Shown piece by piece: positions 46,695 to 59,100 of a stretch of DNA of 64,000 nucleotides. Source of the stretch: Adiantum capillus-veneris (taxonomy: Eukaryota > Streptophyta > Polypodiopsida > Polypodiales > Pteridaceae); contig CM043948.1 in NCBI GenBank assembly GCA_014529385.2, positions 84,004,260 through 84,068,259 on the forward strand. Direction: 5' to 3'. The position numbers were made by a program, and so were the translations under genes. Below the pieces are notes generated by a model, which saw nothing but the letters and a program-made list of their open reading frames with translations, was not told where the DNA came from and did not search any database. The first letter of the stretch is position 1, and each line of letters begins with the position of its first letter.

Positions 46695-47634
46695 TGTTGA
46701 GCCAGCAGAGGATCACACCCGCATTTTTGCTCACACCCATCATTTTGTAACCATTGATTGTAATAAATGTCTTTCCGACATTAATTTTGATTTGAGCCAT
46801 TCACTAAGTAACGGGACTCAATTGAGTTTCCAGTCTGTAATCCCGACGTAATTTCACCTGCTGATGTAAATAATTAGAGATGTTCTCACCTCCAAGGCTG
46901 AGGTATATAAGCCAAAGTTTTGTAACCTAAGGGAGATTCAATTATTAATCAAAGGGAGTTTTTGAGCGCCGTGACTGTGTCTGAGAGAGAGAGAGAGAGA
47001 GAGAGAGTCTTATCTCCTTGCTACGCGAGCTACGGGGCTGCCATTGGAGAAGCGACACCGCCATTGTGTTAGCAACGGTGAGAGCTACGCACAGATACCA
47101 AGAGTGCGCGCTATCGGCTTCTACGTGTGGTAAGTTCCTACGAGCTTCGGTGTGAGTTTTCTTCCAACTCGTATGTCGGAATAGAGTGTGCAGCATATCT
47201 ATAGAACCACAACGAGTAGAGCTACACATTAGTACCATCGGGGTCAAGTTTCGGTCACCTGTAATTTTTCGGCCTGTCTTCATACGCGTTTACCGCACGG
47301 AGGGGTTATAGGTTGATTTTGCAGTTCAAGTCTTTAGGGTGTTGTTCTTACCTAGTGTATAGACTTCCCCTTGAGTTTGAGATCGATTCGATGATTCTAG
47401 ATCTTGTTTCGTATAGCATTCGTTCGTAGTACGGATTTCAGTCACTTGCGTGTTTTAGAACTTAGATTTGATTTCCTTAGTAGTGATTGTCATTAGAAGG
47501 TCGAGTAGGTGATGTGACACCCACCTAGTTGTTTCCATGCGCCTGCGGGTCAAGCTCCGTCCTCGTCTGACAAATTCTGTTGTTGGTTGAGTTCTCGCTA
47601 TTTAGCTTCCGCTAGCGGCGTAACCGCCTTAACA
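46695..47634 (+). repeat. 3' LTR of element B
   Basis: 940 bp. (GA)n is 25 nt here against 31 nt in the 5' LTR, which accounts for the whole length difference. One substitution was seen. TATA at 46904-46911. It ends ...CCTTAACA. Confidence 0.97.
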
Positions 47635-47639
47635 GTGTG
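47635..47639 (+). repeat. Right target duplication of element B
   Basis: GTGTG, matching 28584-28588. Element C sequence resumes after it (TGCATTGTTTGATC). Confidence 0.85.
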
Positions 47640-48659
47640 TGCATTGTTTGATCGTGTAAAAATAGTGTAATTTTTTAGAAATTTAGCATGCATGCATTCA
47701 TTTATGCTTGATTGAACTTGAAATTTGTGCATTTCAATGTCAAATTGATGGATTCATTGCATAAAGTTTTGGTCTAAATTTGGGTGTGTGTGCCTACTCA
47801 ATGGCATTCAAAGTCCAAATTGAAGATGAATGATTGGCTTTGGTTGGCAATTGTGATGATGAAAAGACCTAAAATGGTTGGTGTTCTATGTGTATAATTG
47901 ATGATTCGATTGATACACAATGAAAATGATTTTACGTTTTACCATTGTCATGTATGCTAATTTGATTGGATATGGTAAGAATTTCGATGATTTGTGCATT
48001 TGGAGGTGCCATAATCACGTGTCTGTAGCCATAGAAACCAAAAATGACAAATCCGACAGGGTTTGGATGATTAGGGTTTTGAGATATGAGCAACCCACAA
48101 GTTGCAATGATTAAAATTCGGGTTTGAATTGGCCAATGTTTTATGCCAATTTGATTAGAGATATTGAAAATTTCAACAAATTGTGTATGTGCAAATGCCA
48201 AACTTCACTTACAAGTAGCCTCACAAACCAATATGACAAACCTAGAAGGTTTGGATGATTGCATTTATTTGATATGAGCAATTCAAATGCACTAATCGAT
48301 ACTTGGAGTGTGGATTTGCAAAAAAGAAGAATTTTTGTATAGGATGCTTGGTTTGTAGTCAATTGTGTGTGGAAAAGCAAAATCCTTCAAGCTTGCATTG
48401 ACAAAGGGTGGTATCGTGTATTATTTTTTGACTCAATTGAGAGCATATAAATTTGTAAATGCATGAAGAATTGAATGGGATTGGGTCATGAATACTTCAT
48501 TGAGACCAAATTTTAAACGATTTTGCAAAATTGATTGAGGGACTAGTCAATAATTATGGGGGTTTAAGGTTAACTTGATGTGGGATAATGCATAGCACCT
48601 TACTTCGTTGCGTGCTTCATTGAAATATGAGTGTGCATGGAAAGTGATTGCACTAGCAC
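47640..48659 (+). other. Element C internal region, middle part
   Basis: AT-rich and non-coding. It contains two diverged direct copies of a unit of about 189 bp, beginning near 47954 (ATGCTAATTTGATT) and 48143 (ATGCCAATTTGATT). Both include GACAAA...GGTTTGGATGATT and ATATGAGCAA. Confidence 0.6.
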
Positions 48660-49968
48660 AAAATCCATCTACGTTCGAGTCGCCAATGCTCGAGTCGTTA
48701 GCACAAACCATGCAGTCAACCTCTTGCTACAAATGCACATAGCCCTTGTTATGGTAGCATGGCCATCAATCTCATAGCATTCATTGGAAATTGAATCACT
48801 ATTAGCGAGTCTATCTCTTTTTGGTGGGACCCCATGACCATACACACCTACTAGCGCTACGCACTCAATTAGCCGCAATCTTTTCCATACTTGATGCAAG
48901 ACACAATTGCAAAAACACGCACACAGGAAATTTTTGGGCGGGACTCTCCTATAAGGCAAGCCTCACCAAAGCCCCTTCACACACTCAAAACAGCAAGCTA
49001 CTGCAGTTAATGGTGATTTGTCGCTTCTGCCACGCTCGTAGGCCTAGGCCCAAGCCTGGAATATCTCTCTGGACTTTATTCAAATGCACACCCATGATGC
49101 CCTCAACCAACCCCACCTTGCCATTTTCGGCTTGGAGTCCTCACACACACACAGTTAGGATGCGCACATGCAGGGTCCCGACCGATCTCAACACCCCAAA
49201 TCTTCACCGGCCGTAATCCCTCGCTTGGCGCACATGCTGTGGTGGCCATAGTAATACCGGCCTGCCACCACCGATCGTTAGTTTGCGCACATGCAAGCCG
49301 ACCTGCATAGTTCCGGTGATCAGGCGTCACCTGTTGTTGCAGACAATGTTGTGTTGCAGACTATCTTACTAAGCAGTCGGATGTTGCAGTTGTCAATGCT
49401 GCAGGCGGTGGAGTGGATGGGTGCAGTTGCAGCCGTCAACTCTGCAGGTTACTATCTTTAGGATGCCACCGCTTAGCCACCGTTGCAAACGGCTAGGGAA
49501 AGGGAGTCACTTTCCGATGAAAGCGGTGGAAGAGCGTTGCAGAACCGATTAGCTACAATCCAGGAAAATGGTGGGGCACAATGGAATCCTTACCGGCCGG
49601 GGTTCTGTAGCTGGTGCATGTGTGCACCCTAAGTGCGCACGGAGCCTGAATCCTAATCTGCAGTGCTGGCTTGGCACGACCCCACACACTCCATCTTCCA
49701 CTTACACCCGTTGCGGATGGTACGGTACCTAATGGCGTTGTTCGGCGTACATACACATAACTCTATTTTTCGAATATTTGTTGTGGTCTGGGGCCCATCA
49801 AACACTAGCCAGTCCTCGCATCCTATAATACACACAACTTGGCTTGGCCGTCTGCATACCGCCAAAAGTGCTTCCAACACAGTACACACACACACACACA
49901 CACACCATTTCTGTCTTGCCTCCGTGATTGGCGATCCTGATGAATCACACACTCACACCCCACGCGAT
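48660..49968. other. GC-richer stretch inside element C
   Basis: Composition rises clearly over the AT-rich flanks, with GCACATGC- and CACACACA-type phrases and CCGGCCG clusters. No protein was recognised in any frame. As it directly precedes the captured cyclophilin gene piece, it may be that gene's 5' flank carried along, or another captured fragment. Confidence 0.45.
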
Positions 49969-50307
49969 ATGATGCAGGTCTCTCCCTCTCTCGGCATTAC
50001 CACCTTCAGCCAGCTCTCTCTCAGTACTGGGTACAATGATCAGGCCGGAGGAAGAGGCCATGGCCGATGAGGATCCAGGATGATGCGGGCAGAATGTACA
50101 GGAGCATCACTTATTGACGTTGAAAAGGCCCAAGAGACCCCCATAATAATATTGGTGACGATGATGTTAGGGGATTTCAATTCTTTTGCCTTTGATGCGA
50201 GCCCATCAGCTTGCAGTTTTTCTGGTTATCAACTTCATAATCATGGAGCTCTTGTGCACTTCTAATTCAGGCAAAGCAGCTAGCGACGACGCACTGCCTT
50301 CCCTCAG

Positions 50308-50343
<36 letters not shown>

Positions 50344-50714
50344 TTGTATTTTTTCTTCAATTATCTGCAGAAAGGAAGGCTCTCTAATGTAGGAACAGCT
50401 TCGATGGTAGCATTAACAGTGTTTCAAATGAACATATTTGGACCACTAGGTGTAGCCAAAGCAGTTCTTTATTCTCCGGATACGAAGGTTCCTCGAAGTG
50501 CAGAAGTGGCCCTTCGACGAGCAATTCCAGCAGTAAACTCAACCACTAAGAAATACAGGAGTCTTTAGAAGACATCTTCTACTTGCTGCGAATCCCGCAG
50601 CGGAAGCCCTTTGGGACAATGGAAGCCGAAGTCAAAAAGGCTATCTCAGGGCTTCTTGCCTTTTTCAGCCTCATCCCTGCAGATTCGGCTCGTTGCCAGC
50701 GTAAACACCAATAA
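49969..50714 (+). pseudogene. CYP37: Captured fragment of a CYP37-like chloroplast cyclophilin gene
   Basis: The exon at 50371-50714 encodes NVGTASMVALTVFQMNIFGP, then an A-K-A site typical of thylakoid lumen cleavage, then VLYSPDTKVPRSAEVALRRA. After a frameshift near 50555 it continues ESLEDIFYLLRIPQRKPFGT and MEAEVKKA. This matches the mature N-terminus of the plant lumen protein CYP37 as I recall that family. The exon is preceded by a pyrimidine-rich tract and TTATCTGCAG, a good intron acceptor, and the inferred intron holds a CA repeat (50309-50341). ATG 49969 (MMQVSPSLGITTFSQLSLST) may be the first exon with a transit peptide, which is less certain. The isomerase domain is absent and a TAA at 50712 closes the frame, so the piece is non-functional. 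Retained intron signals indicate DNA-level capture. Confidence 0.7.
50309..50341. repeat. (AC)n microsatellite
   Basis: About 16 AC units in the presumed intron of the captured gene. Confidence 0.95.
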
Positions 50715-53552
50715 AAAATAAATAAATTTAAAAACAGGTTTAAAGATGAGTTCCCACCAAATTTTCACAAACTTCTCCCTTTGTCCTTCAGCCTGTTTCA
50801 CAAACTTCTCCCTTTGTCCTTAAGCGTGCCAGGCCTGCGGTTGCAGTAAAAAATTCCACAGTTAGAATTTTAGTGCTCTCTTGGGGGTAGCTCCCACAGA
50901 GCTCTTCACCACTCTAAGATCATTGGTTTGGTATGTATCGATTGCATGATTGAAAATTTTCCATGGACTAGATGTCAATGGTTGCAAATAAGTAGGATTT
51001 TGGTGATGCTTATTTTGAATGCAAAAATCTTTTATCACTAAAAGTTCAGCATTATTTGTGGCCAATGTTACTCATCAGGTTACGTTTATGATCTAAGGTT
51101 ACGTTTACGATCATTTCTCTCTCTTTACAATGCATGCCAAATATGCGAAAGATAGCATTAATTTTGGATGAATGATCATGGGATTGCATTAACACTGTGA
51201 AGATCTTCAGTGGTTCTTGCCTTTTTGCTTGTTGTGACTAAAGATGGTTTCATACACTAAAGAATGAGCGTTTTTGCACATGAGTACTCTTTCTCTCTTG
51301 ATTTGTATGAAACATTACTAATTAAGAGCATCCAAGCATCCATTTTATGCATCCAATGTTGATTTGATTATGGTCTAATGCTAGATTGATTAGCATTTTC
51401 ATTTCACTACATGAACAAATATTTTTGGCAAGCATACGAGCTTCATTGATGATGCATTCATGCTTGATGGAGAGTGTGCATTAAATTTGAACTTGATATT
51501 GCTTGTTGCATTTTAGTGCTTGATATAAACAAAAAATCCTCGCACAACACTAAAGTTGAGATTCTGTGAATGACCATGGGATAGTAAAAATTTGGCTTCT
51601 GATTGAGCATGCTTTTAGTGCTTACTTTGAATGACAAATGCTTTGAAGCACTAATGATTTGAGTTGTTTTAAGGGGTGTGGCAAGAGTGTGACTTCCAAA
51701 TGATCCAACAAGGGGTCATCATTGCAAAATATGGGTAGTTAGAGCCATTCCAATTCTTTGGATTTAAAGTTGTATGCTAGCTCATAGCTTGGTCTAAAAT
51801 GCAAATGTTTTCTTTTGAGCTAGTATTTACCCAATTTGTCTATTGAGAGCCATTATCATTTCATCAAGTTGCAGTCATCTCTAGCTCATAGATTGCTCTA
51901 AAATTGTAAAATTTATTGAGCTAGTTGTTAGCCAACTTTTAAAAAAGCTTTTAATTGTTAAATTTGGCTATCGACAGCCACTTCATTTCATTCAAAAGTT
52001 GCATTATTTTCAGCTCTTGGCTTGTTTTTCCATATTTCATTGAGCTAGAACTTAACCAACTTTTGAATCATGCATGAGAGATGGTAAAAATTGCAAAATT
52101 TGCTTATGTGGAAGCATTTTATCTCTCTCATTGTTGATATGTATGCATAAATTTGCTACTTAAGAGCATCATGTGCATAACCAAAGGCACTTTTTTCCCT
52201 TGGGTTTTTTCCCTTTGGAAAATTAGGGTATGCAAGACCCTAGCTTTAGGTTTTCATTAATGTTTTGTGTGCTTTTGGATTTCAATAAAAGGTTTTGGAG
52301 CTTGTGTTTACACTTAGCTTCAAATCAGCTTCTTTTGCAAATAAAAGATCAAGAGACTTCTCTACAAAGGGGATGCTTGCTCAAGGATGCACAAAGAGCA
52401 TGAATAGGTGTAATCCTTCCATGATTTTTCTCTTTTTATCTCTTCATTCTCTATGCTTGGTTAAGTGAAATTTTGCTTCTAAGTTATGGTTTTTTCATGC
52501 TTGAAAGCTAGGCATCCTAATGTTTCAACATTTTACTTCGTGAAAATTAACTCATTAAAAAATTAGGTTTTATGTGTGCTAATCATAGGTAATTGGCCTT
52601 GACCTTAGGTTAATTTAGGTTCATTTCTCATTAGTCATAGACTCTTAGTGATAGTCTTAAATACTCCATTCATTTTTGTCATAACCTAGGGCTAAAATTA
52701 GGCTTTAGTCTTTTAGTCCAATTGCCATTAGCATCTCAAGATGGAAGCAACAAAAAAGTGCTTAAAAATGAATCAATGAAGCAAAGAAGTGTCCCAAAAA
52801 GTAGCAAAAAGGCTACTAGACACATGAAAAGAAAATTTATATGTTATGTTGTGTCTATGTGAGGCCTGGCGCCTTATTGGCACTTGGCAGGCAAGGGGAA
52901 TCACCTTGGCTCGCTTGGTCAAGGCCCTAAATCGATGCCCTGGGCTGATAGGGGTTAGCCGTCGCCTTGGTAGGCTAGTAGGCTTTTGGAACACCTTCTT
53001 GAGGGTTCAAGAAGCCGAGAGTGGCATCTAGACTTGCCTTGGGGTGCTAGCCTTGTGATTGTGTTTTTACTTTCTTCAATGAATGACTAAATCAAAACTT
53101 CCATGAGCTTCAAAAAGCGGTGACAATGTACTAATAGATTATGAGCTTTTTTATAGCCCGTACACATGATAGACTTGAATGATTTATTAAGATTGTTCAC
53201 ATAGTTTTTAAGCTAGTAGGTTTATGAACTTGCATTAGCATAGTGTCATAATTGATTGCTTGTGCTTCATGCATAAAACTAAAATTTCAAGTGGTTTAAT
53301 CTTCACAATAGTTTAGGTGTTTTTTTTGCTTTATGTTGTCTAGTTTTTGACTATGATTGACCCATCTTTTAGAAGCAAAAATCACTTTGCATGATTGTTC
53401 ATTTGTGCTTCATGTTTTATTCAATCCTAGTGGCCTTTGATGCTCATTACTTGTTCTTGTGTTTTGCAGCTCAACATTTCTTTCATGGACTTGCTTTCTA
53501 CCATGTCACCGTGTCTTGCTTCACCGGCACATGAGGACGTGCGCCAAATTAC
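50715..53552 (+). other. Element C internal region, right part
   Basis: AT-rich and non-coding, with no recognisable protein. A short direct repeat (TTCACAAACTTCTCCCTTTG) occurs at about 50764 and 50799, and a longer diverged tandem repeat at 51779-52075. A GC-richer patch at 52860-53040 has an open frame without a known domain. Confidence 0.6.
51779..52075 (+). repeat. Diverged tandem repeat, about three units
   Basis: Units starting AGCTCATAGCTT (51779), AGCTCATAGATT (51883) and AGCTCTTGGCTT (52012). Each has ATTGAGCTAG and a TTxACCCAA/CCAACTTTT segment. Periods are 104 and 129 bp. Confidence 0.65.
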
Positions 53553-53563
53553 GAAGGGGGAAA
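53553..53563 (+). promoter_or_regulatory. Polypurine tract of element C
   Basis: GAAGGGGGAAA directly before the 3' LTR start TGTTAGC at 53564. Confidence 0.8.
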
Positions 53564-53728
53564 TGTTAGCAGTGGCTAACACAAGCTACACCAATTATGT
53601 ACCAAGATGTAGATGTGCTATAGTGCACAATATTTCCTTTTCATTGTATAGGGCTTGGGCTCATGTAGGAGTTCCAAAGTTGTATGAGTCTAGGCTAGAG
53701 AGCTCAACTTTATCCCATAGTTGAAGGG
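53564..53728 (+). repeat. 3' LTR of element C, first 165 bp
   Basis: It matches 26637-26801 and is cut by B' after TTGAAGGG. The remaining LTR lies beyond B', outside the window. AAGGG (53724-53728) is the predicted target duplication of B'. Confidence 0.9.
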
Positions 53729-54014
53729 TGTTGAGCCAGCAGAGGATCACACCCACATTTGTGCTCACACTCATCATTTTGTAACCATTGATTGTAATAA
53801 ATGTCTTTCCGACATTAATTTTGATTTGAGCCATTCATTAAGTAACGGGACTCAATTGAGTTTCCAGCTTGTAATTCCGAAGTAATTTCACTTGCTGATG
53901 TAATTAGTTAGAGATGTTCTCACCTCCAAGGCTGAGGTATATAAGCCAAAGTTTTTGTAACCTAAGGGATTCAGATTATTAATCAAAGTGAGTTTTTGAG
54001 CGCCGTGACTGTGT

Positions 54015-54073
<59 letters not shown>

Positions 54074-54697
54074 TTATCTACTTGCTACGCGAGCTACGGA
54101 GCCTCCATTGGAGAAGCGACACCGCCATTGTGTTAGCAACGGCGAGAGCTACGCACAGATACCAAGAGTGCGCGCTATTGGCTTCTATGTGTGGTAAGTT
54201 CCTACGAGCTTCGGTGTGAGTTTTCTTCCAACTCGTGTGTCGGAATAGAGCATGCAGCATATCTATAGAACCACAACGAGTAGAGCTACACATTAGTACC
54301 ATCGGGGTCAAGTTTCGATCACCTGTATTTTTTGGCCTGTCTTCATACGCGTTTGCCGCACGGAGTGGTTATAGGTTGATTTTGCAGTTCAAGTCTTTAG
54401 GGTGTTGTTCTTACCTAGTGTATAGACTTCCCCTTGAGTTTGAGATCGATTCAATGATTCTAGATCTTGTTTCGTATAGCATTCGTTCGTAGTACGGATT
54501 TCAGTCACTTGCGTATTTTAGAACTTAGATTTGATTTCCTTAGTAGTGATTGTCATTAGAAGGTCGAGTAGGTGATTTGACACCCACCTAGTTGTTTCCA
54601 TGCGCCTGTGGGTCAAGCTCCATCCTCGTCTGACAAATTCTGTTGTTGGTTGAGTTCTCGCTATTTAGCTTCCGCTAGCGGCGTAACCGCCTTAACA
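53729..54697 (+). repeat. 5' LTR of element B'
   Basis: 969 bp, TGTTGAGCC ... CCTTAACA. TATA at 53938-53945 and (GA)n of 55 nt at 54017-54071. CATACGCGT is at 54344-54352. Confidence 0.95.
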
Positions 54698-54699
54698 TT

Positions 54700-54717
54700 T
54701 GGCGCCGCTGCCGGGGA
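54700..54717 (+). promoter_or_regulatory. Primer binding site of element B', tRNA-Asp
   Basis: TGGCGCCGCTGCCGGGGA, two bases after the LTR, same as in element B. Confidence 0.88.
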
Positions 54718-56124
54718 CGAGAGCCCTAAGTAGGTGACCTTAGACTAATCCTACGAGGTGGGTCGTATAAACTACTTTGTATACTTTAGTTAGAAAAGAT
54801 CTAGGAGTGGTGGACTCTGAAGATCTCGAGAGATACTAGGAAGTGGGGTATTCCTGGGTCTTCCGTGTTGACAGTATTTTTAGTTTAGCTTAGATTTGTT
54901 TGTTGTTTTGTTGGTGTTGAGTAGTTGTTGATAGAAGAAGAATTTGCTAGTCCGTGAGTGGCAGTGGATCTCTTTAAAATCACAATTACCAAACCCATTT
55001 TATGATTAGGAATAGCTTAGGTAGGACTTCATTTGATCCTGATCTGGAGCTAGAATCATTGGAGTATTTTCTTGATATGGATGATTGCATGTTAGATCAC
55101 TAAACCGTCGAGTTAGTAGTGAAACTTGCAATAAACAAAAGTCAGAGAAATTTTCTGTGTATCTGGGAGTTGTTGAGCACTTGAGAAAGCTTTAGGAAGG
55201 ATTCTATGCCAAAAAACTGGAAATCTGCAACTTTAGACATCATACGCGTATGATGTCTAAATGACCAAACAGAGACCAAAACAAAAATTTTGACTTTACC
55301 AGAGTGTTCAAAAGGGGGGTTATACCCTAATTTCAACTTAAAACAAGAGCATTAACACTCAAAGAAACCCGAAAAGACAAGTCGGAGTCCAAGAAACGCA
55401 AAGAATAGAAAATTTTTGATTCAGATCTTGTTTTTACATTCAAACCTGACAAAAACACTTGAAACTCAATTATAAACATTGGAGAAGGCTTAAAACCAAA
55501 AATAGTCAAAATCTGGGACAAAAGACATCATACGCGTATAATGTCTTTTGGCACATCCACTGCTTATTTTTGATATCTGACCTGACAAGAATATTACAAG
55601 CACTGTAGGAAGCATAAATATCAATTTTTGACCCAAATTGATGAAAAAAACATCATACGCGTATGATGTCTTTGACCTAATTTTGGACATATTTTGATAC
55701 TTTGCTAACACAGATCCATTGTAATAGCTGTCTACAGGTTATATTTCAAGTTTCATCCCATTTGGATTACAACTGACCCAAAAAACAAGTCAAAAGCGGA
55801 AAATTGCCAAGAAAAGCCTAAATTAGCTATAACTTGCTCAAACAGAGTTCAAACTGAATTTTGTGAGTGGAAAGAGCATAAGGGGCCTATTGAGAGTGAG
55901 CATAACCAAAATAGTCTAAATCTGTGAAAAAAAGACACCATACGCGTATAATGTCTTTTTCAGCATAACTGCAACAAAATTCTCACTTGATGAAACAGAA
56001 GTTGTCCAACTGACAAGATTAAACAATTGACCAAGTATCAATCAATTTGGATCAATTCTGACCACAAAAACTTGGGGAAAAAAAATTGCCGAGACGGAAA
56101 AGTTAAAGTCCTTTAGGGGAATTG
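54718..56124 (+). other. Element B' untranslated leader
   Basis: 1.4-kb non-coding leader, closely similar to 29555-30964, with four palindromes at the same relative places. Confidence 0.85.
55235..55956. repeat. Leader array of four 24-bp palindromes (element B')
   Basis: 55235-55258 (perfect), 55523-55546, 55648-55671 (second base changed, right arm restored to GTATGATG) and 55933-55956 (two changes). Spacings are 288, 125 and 285. The last copy starts 192 bp before the ATG at 56125. Confidence 0.95.
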
Positions 56125-59100
56125 ATGAATTTGAGATCGGGCAGGAATCTCCGGAATAATCAACCAAAACAAGGGGAACCAGCAAGTGTCATATCAACCG
56201 AGGGAAGTGTAAACCAAAGTTGGGTGCAACCATTAGAGCCGATCTTTGAAGGAAGTGTCTCTGATACTTCTTCGGAGAGATCTTACGAGATTTTCACCGA
56301 ACACTTGGAACACTTGAACCTGAACAACAGAGAAAATATGGCAGCAGGATCATCAAACCCTTCCGCCACAATGAAGCTATTGTTCATAAAATATCAGTAC
56401 GACAATGAGCAAGGTGCCAAGATCTACAAAGATGGAATGGACCGCTATTGTGTAAAGATAGAAGATAGACCTAGTGAGTTCAAGGACTTAGTGCCTGTGA
56501 GCTATAGCGGAGATAGATATCTAGATGACGAGGGTACCATGTACTTGGTAGTCCTAAACCGTAACATTGTGGACAAGTGGGGATTGATGGGCACCAAAGC
56601 CAAAGTAGATGAAGAACTTGAGGAGAAAGCACCAATAATGAACTTCCCTGATGCGAGGTTAAGAAGAGAGAATGAAACTACAAGGATCAACACTGATAAC
56701 ATCTATATGGGGCTATACAAATATAATAATGGGGAGCAAGATCTCTATTATAGATGTGAAGAACCCTACACCGGAGAGTTGACAGACCAAAAAAGACTTT
56801 ATGTCTTTACCTACACAGAGGGATCGGAAGTGAAAATTGCCGCTTACGACAAGTATGGCAGGCAATACTCAACAATGGGCAAGAAAGAATTAGAAGGATA
56901 TACATACTTTGGGGGACCACTACATCAGTATTATGTTAGTTCTAGCTCACAAAGACCAGCACCAACAAATAGAGGGCAAAACCCAATGACGACAGGAGGA
57001 CAAAGAACTCAGGTTGCTGACTCTTTCAGTCAACCTCAGTACTCGAAGCCCGGACCAATGGGATCATTACATTCCAGAGATTCAATGGATACGAATCGAG
57101 GTAGTGCAGTTCCAATCCCCACATATACCACTCCAGGTCCAAGGTTCGAAGCGGAACCATCACATTTACCTCCTAGTAGTAGATTCAGGGCAGGGGAACC
57201 GACAAGGGTAACCCATGAAGTCCATGATGCTAGAGAAAGCTTTAGCCGGGACATAGGAGCAATGAGATTGGTAGCAGACCATAGACGTATGAGACCATCT
57301 CAAGTAGCGAAGTGTATGCCAAAGAAGTATGGTGGTTCAGGAGATCCGTATGCACATGTGTCACTCATTAAGCAAGTCTTAAGAGCTGAGCAGATAACAG
57401 ATTTCCATACACAATACGAGGGATTTGGTCTTACTCTAGAAGGTACGGCATTGACATGGTTTCAACCACTGAACATAGGGGGATTCCATGACATTGACCA
57501 TTTGCTAAGAGAGTTTGCTGAGGAATTCTCAAAACGAGGGATTAAGCACAATACGGTCTCACAAATATATGCTTTTAAACAGAGAGAACACGAAAAAGTG
57601 AAGGAAGCTTCACTTCGCTTCAAACAATACATTGAGAGATGTCCAGTACGTGAACGACCACAAGATGACAGACTATCTGTTCTCTTTATTGAGGGACTGA
57701 GGAACGACACTCTCAAGAAGGACTTGCACTTGAAAGCTTGTACAAGTTTCGAGCAAGTAACGAGAGAGGCATTGTACTTAGTGGATAACTGTACGGTTTA
57801 TGGAGAGGTGTCAGCGGATACAGATTTTGCATCCAGTAGCTCCTCCTCCGTAGCGAGCGAGACTACCACTAAAAAGAATGTTCAAACAACAACCATGCCA
57901 AATGTAGAGCAAATGATAGAAGATGCTCTAAAAAGGATGGCACCATACCAAAAACCATTGCCAAAAACACTGAAATGGTGTGCTATTGAACAAAAATGGA
58001 CAAATCATCCAACAGAGGAGTGCTATTACAACAAAGGGTATGTAAGGGAGCGTCAGTATGCACCTCCTGCTCAATTAGCACCACCTCAAGTACATCCAGT
58101 ACCTCGATACCCAACGGGAAATGTACCAGGACCTATGGGGATAGAAAGACCGCAACCGGTATTGGGACAACAACCACCTTTACCAGGAGCAAGACCAGTG
58201 GGCATTAGATATGCACCAACCTTAGAGAATCAGGAAGAACAAGCCTTAGTGCCTGTTCAAGCCTATTATGAAGAATCTGGTGCACACATGTCTCCAACTG
58301 TGTATTACCCACCAGAAGAACCCAAACAACCAGAACCATGGGGCATGATTGGGAATGTTGGAACACCAACAGTTACAAGTGCTTCTGATGAAGAGAGATA
58401 CAATTTGGACGCAAGAACATTGATGTTCATAGCTCATGGAGGGTTAACAGGACAAAGACCATCCTATCCACAAAGGACGAATCAAATGGGACCAAGACCA
58501 GCACTAGGACCCTGTTACAAGTGTGGAGGTGACCATCTGATGAATGTTTGTCCACATACGGAAATCATTAGAATTAACGCTTATTGCACTGAGTGTGGGG
58601 TTACTCACTTCATTGAGGATTGTTCAAAGAATCCAAACAAAGTGCAAAAGACGACATTGAATATGCTAGAAACTATTCCTACCAGCAGTGGGTCTGAAAA
58701 TGAAACTCTGATACCAACGCAAGTTGTTACTAGAGCTCAAGCTAAGAAAACCACTAGAGAACCTGAGAATGGAAAGTTAGCGACTGAAATGGTTAGTCAA
58801 GGACCGCGGAGTCAGAAAAACACATGGAAAGCTAGAAAAGCACGCATGAAGTTGAGAAAAGAACGTGAAGACGCTATTCTAGCTGAGGAACTAAAGCGAA
58901 CTAAAGATAGATTAGAAAAACTTGAGAGTCAAAACGGGAAACGAGAGATGAGCCCGGAAAGAACGAAACAAAAGAGTATCAAAGAAACAACGAGCTTAAG
59001 CTCAGGGGGATCAGTGCTAGTCGACAAAGTACACGAACCATTGGACGCACTGATGAGAGCTTACGAAGCTAGGTTAAAGAACAACCAAACACAAGAACAG

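Larger units (their letters stand above)
28589..47634 (+). mobile_element. Element B: 19-kb Ty3/gypsy retrotransposon with extra ORF
   Basis: Complete element with two LTRs (946 and 940 bp), matching GTGTG target duplications, a tRNA-Asp primer site, a 3' polypurine tract and plus-strand coding. Order: LTR, PBS, 1.4-kb leader with four palindromes, gag, protease, RT, RNase H, two HHCC modules, integrase, second protease, W-P-K tail, purine tract, 2.8-kb spacer with five palindromes, long extra ORF, PPT, LTR. The LTRs differ by one visible substitution and three GA units, so insertion was recent. Gag-pol nevertheless carries many frameshifts and stops, so the inserted copy was probably already defective and moved in trans. 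Non-chromoviral plant Ty3; the named lineage (Athila, Tat or a basal relative) is not settled. Confidence 0.93.
26637..53728 (+). mobile_element. Element C: large LTR element without recognisable pol (LARD-like), interrupted by B and B'
   Basis: The 5' LTR is 26637-27474 and is followed by a tRNA-Asp primer site (27477-27494). A purine tract (53553-53563) precedes the 3' LTR, which starts TGTTAGCAGTGGC at 53564 and matches the 5' LTR for 165 bp before B' interrupts it. Excluding B (28589-47634), the internal part is about 7 kb. It has no gag or pol trace, only AT-rich sequence, diverged tandem repeats and a piece of a chloroplast cyclophilin gene. This fits a non-autonomous LARD that uses another element's proteins. 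It shares its primer type with family B, a possible helper. Its right end lies outside the window. Confidence 0.75.

Noticed and set aside
52846-53031. Small gene in the GC-richer patch of element C
   Set aside because: 61 codons, no domain, no start context or neighbours to support it.
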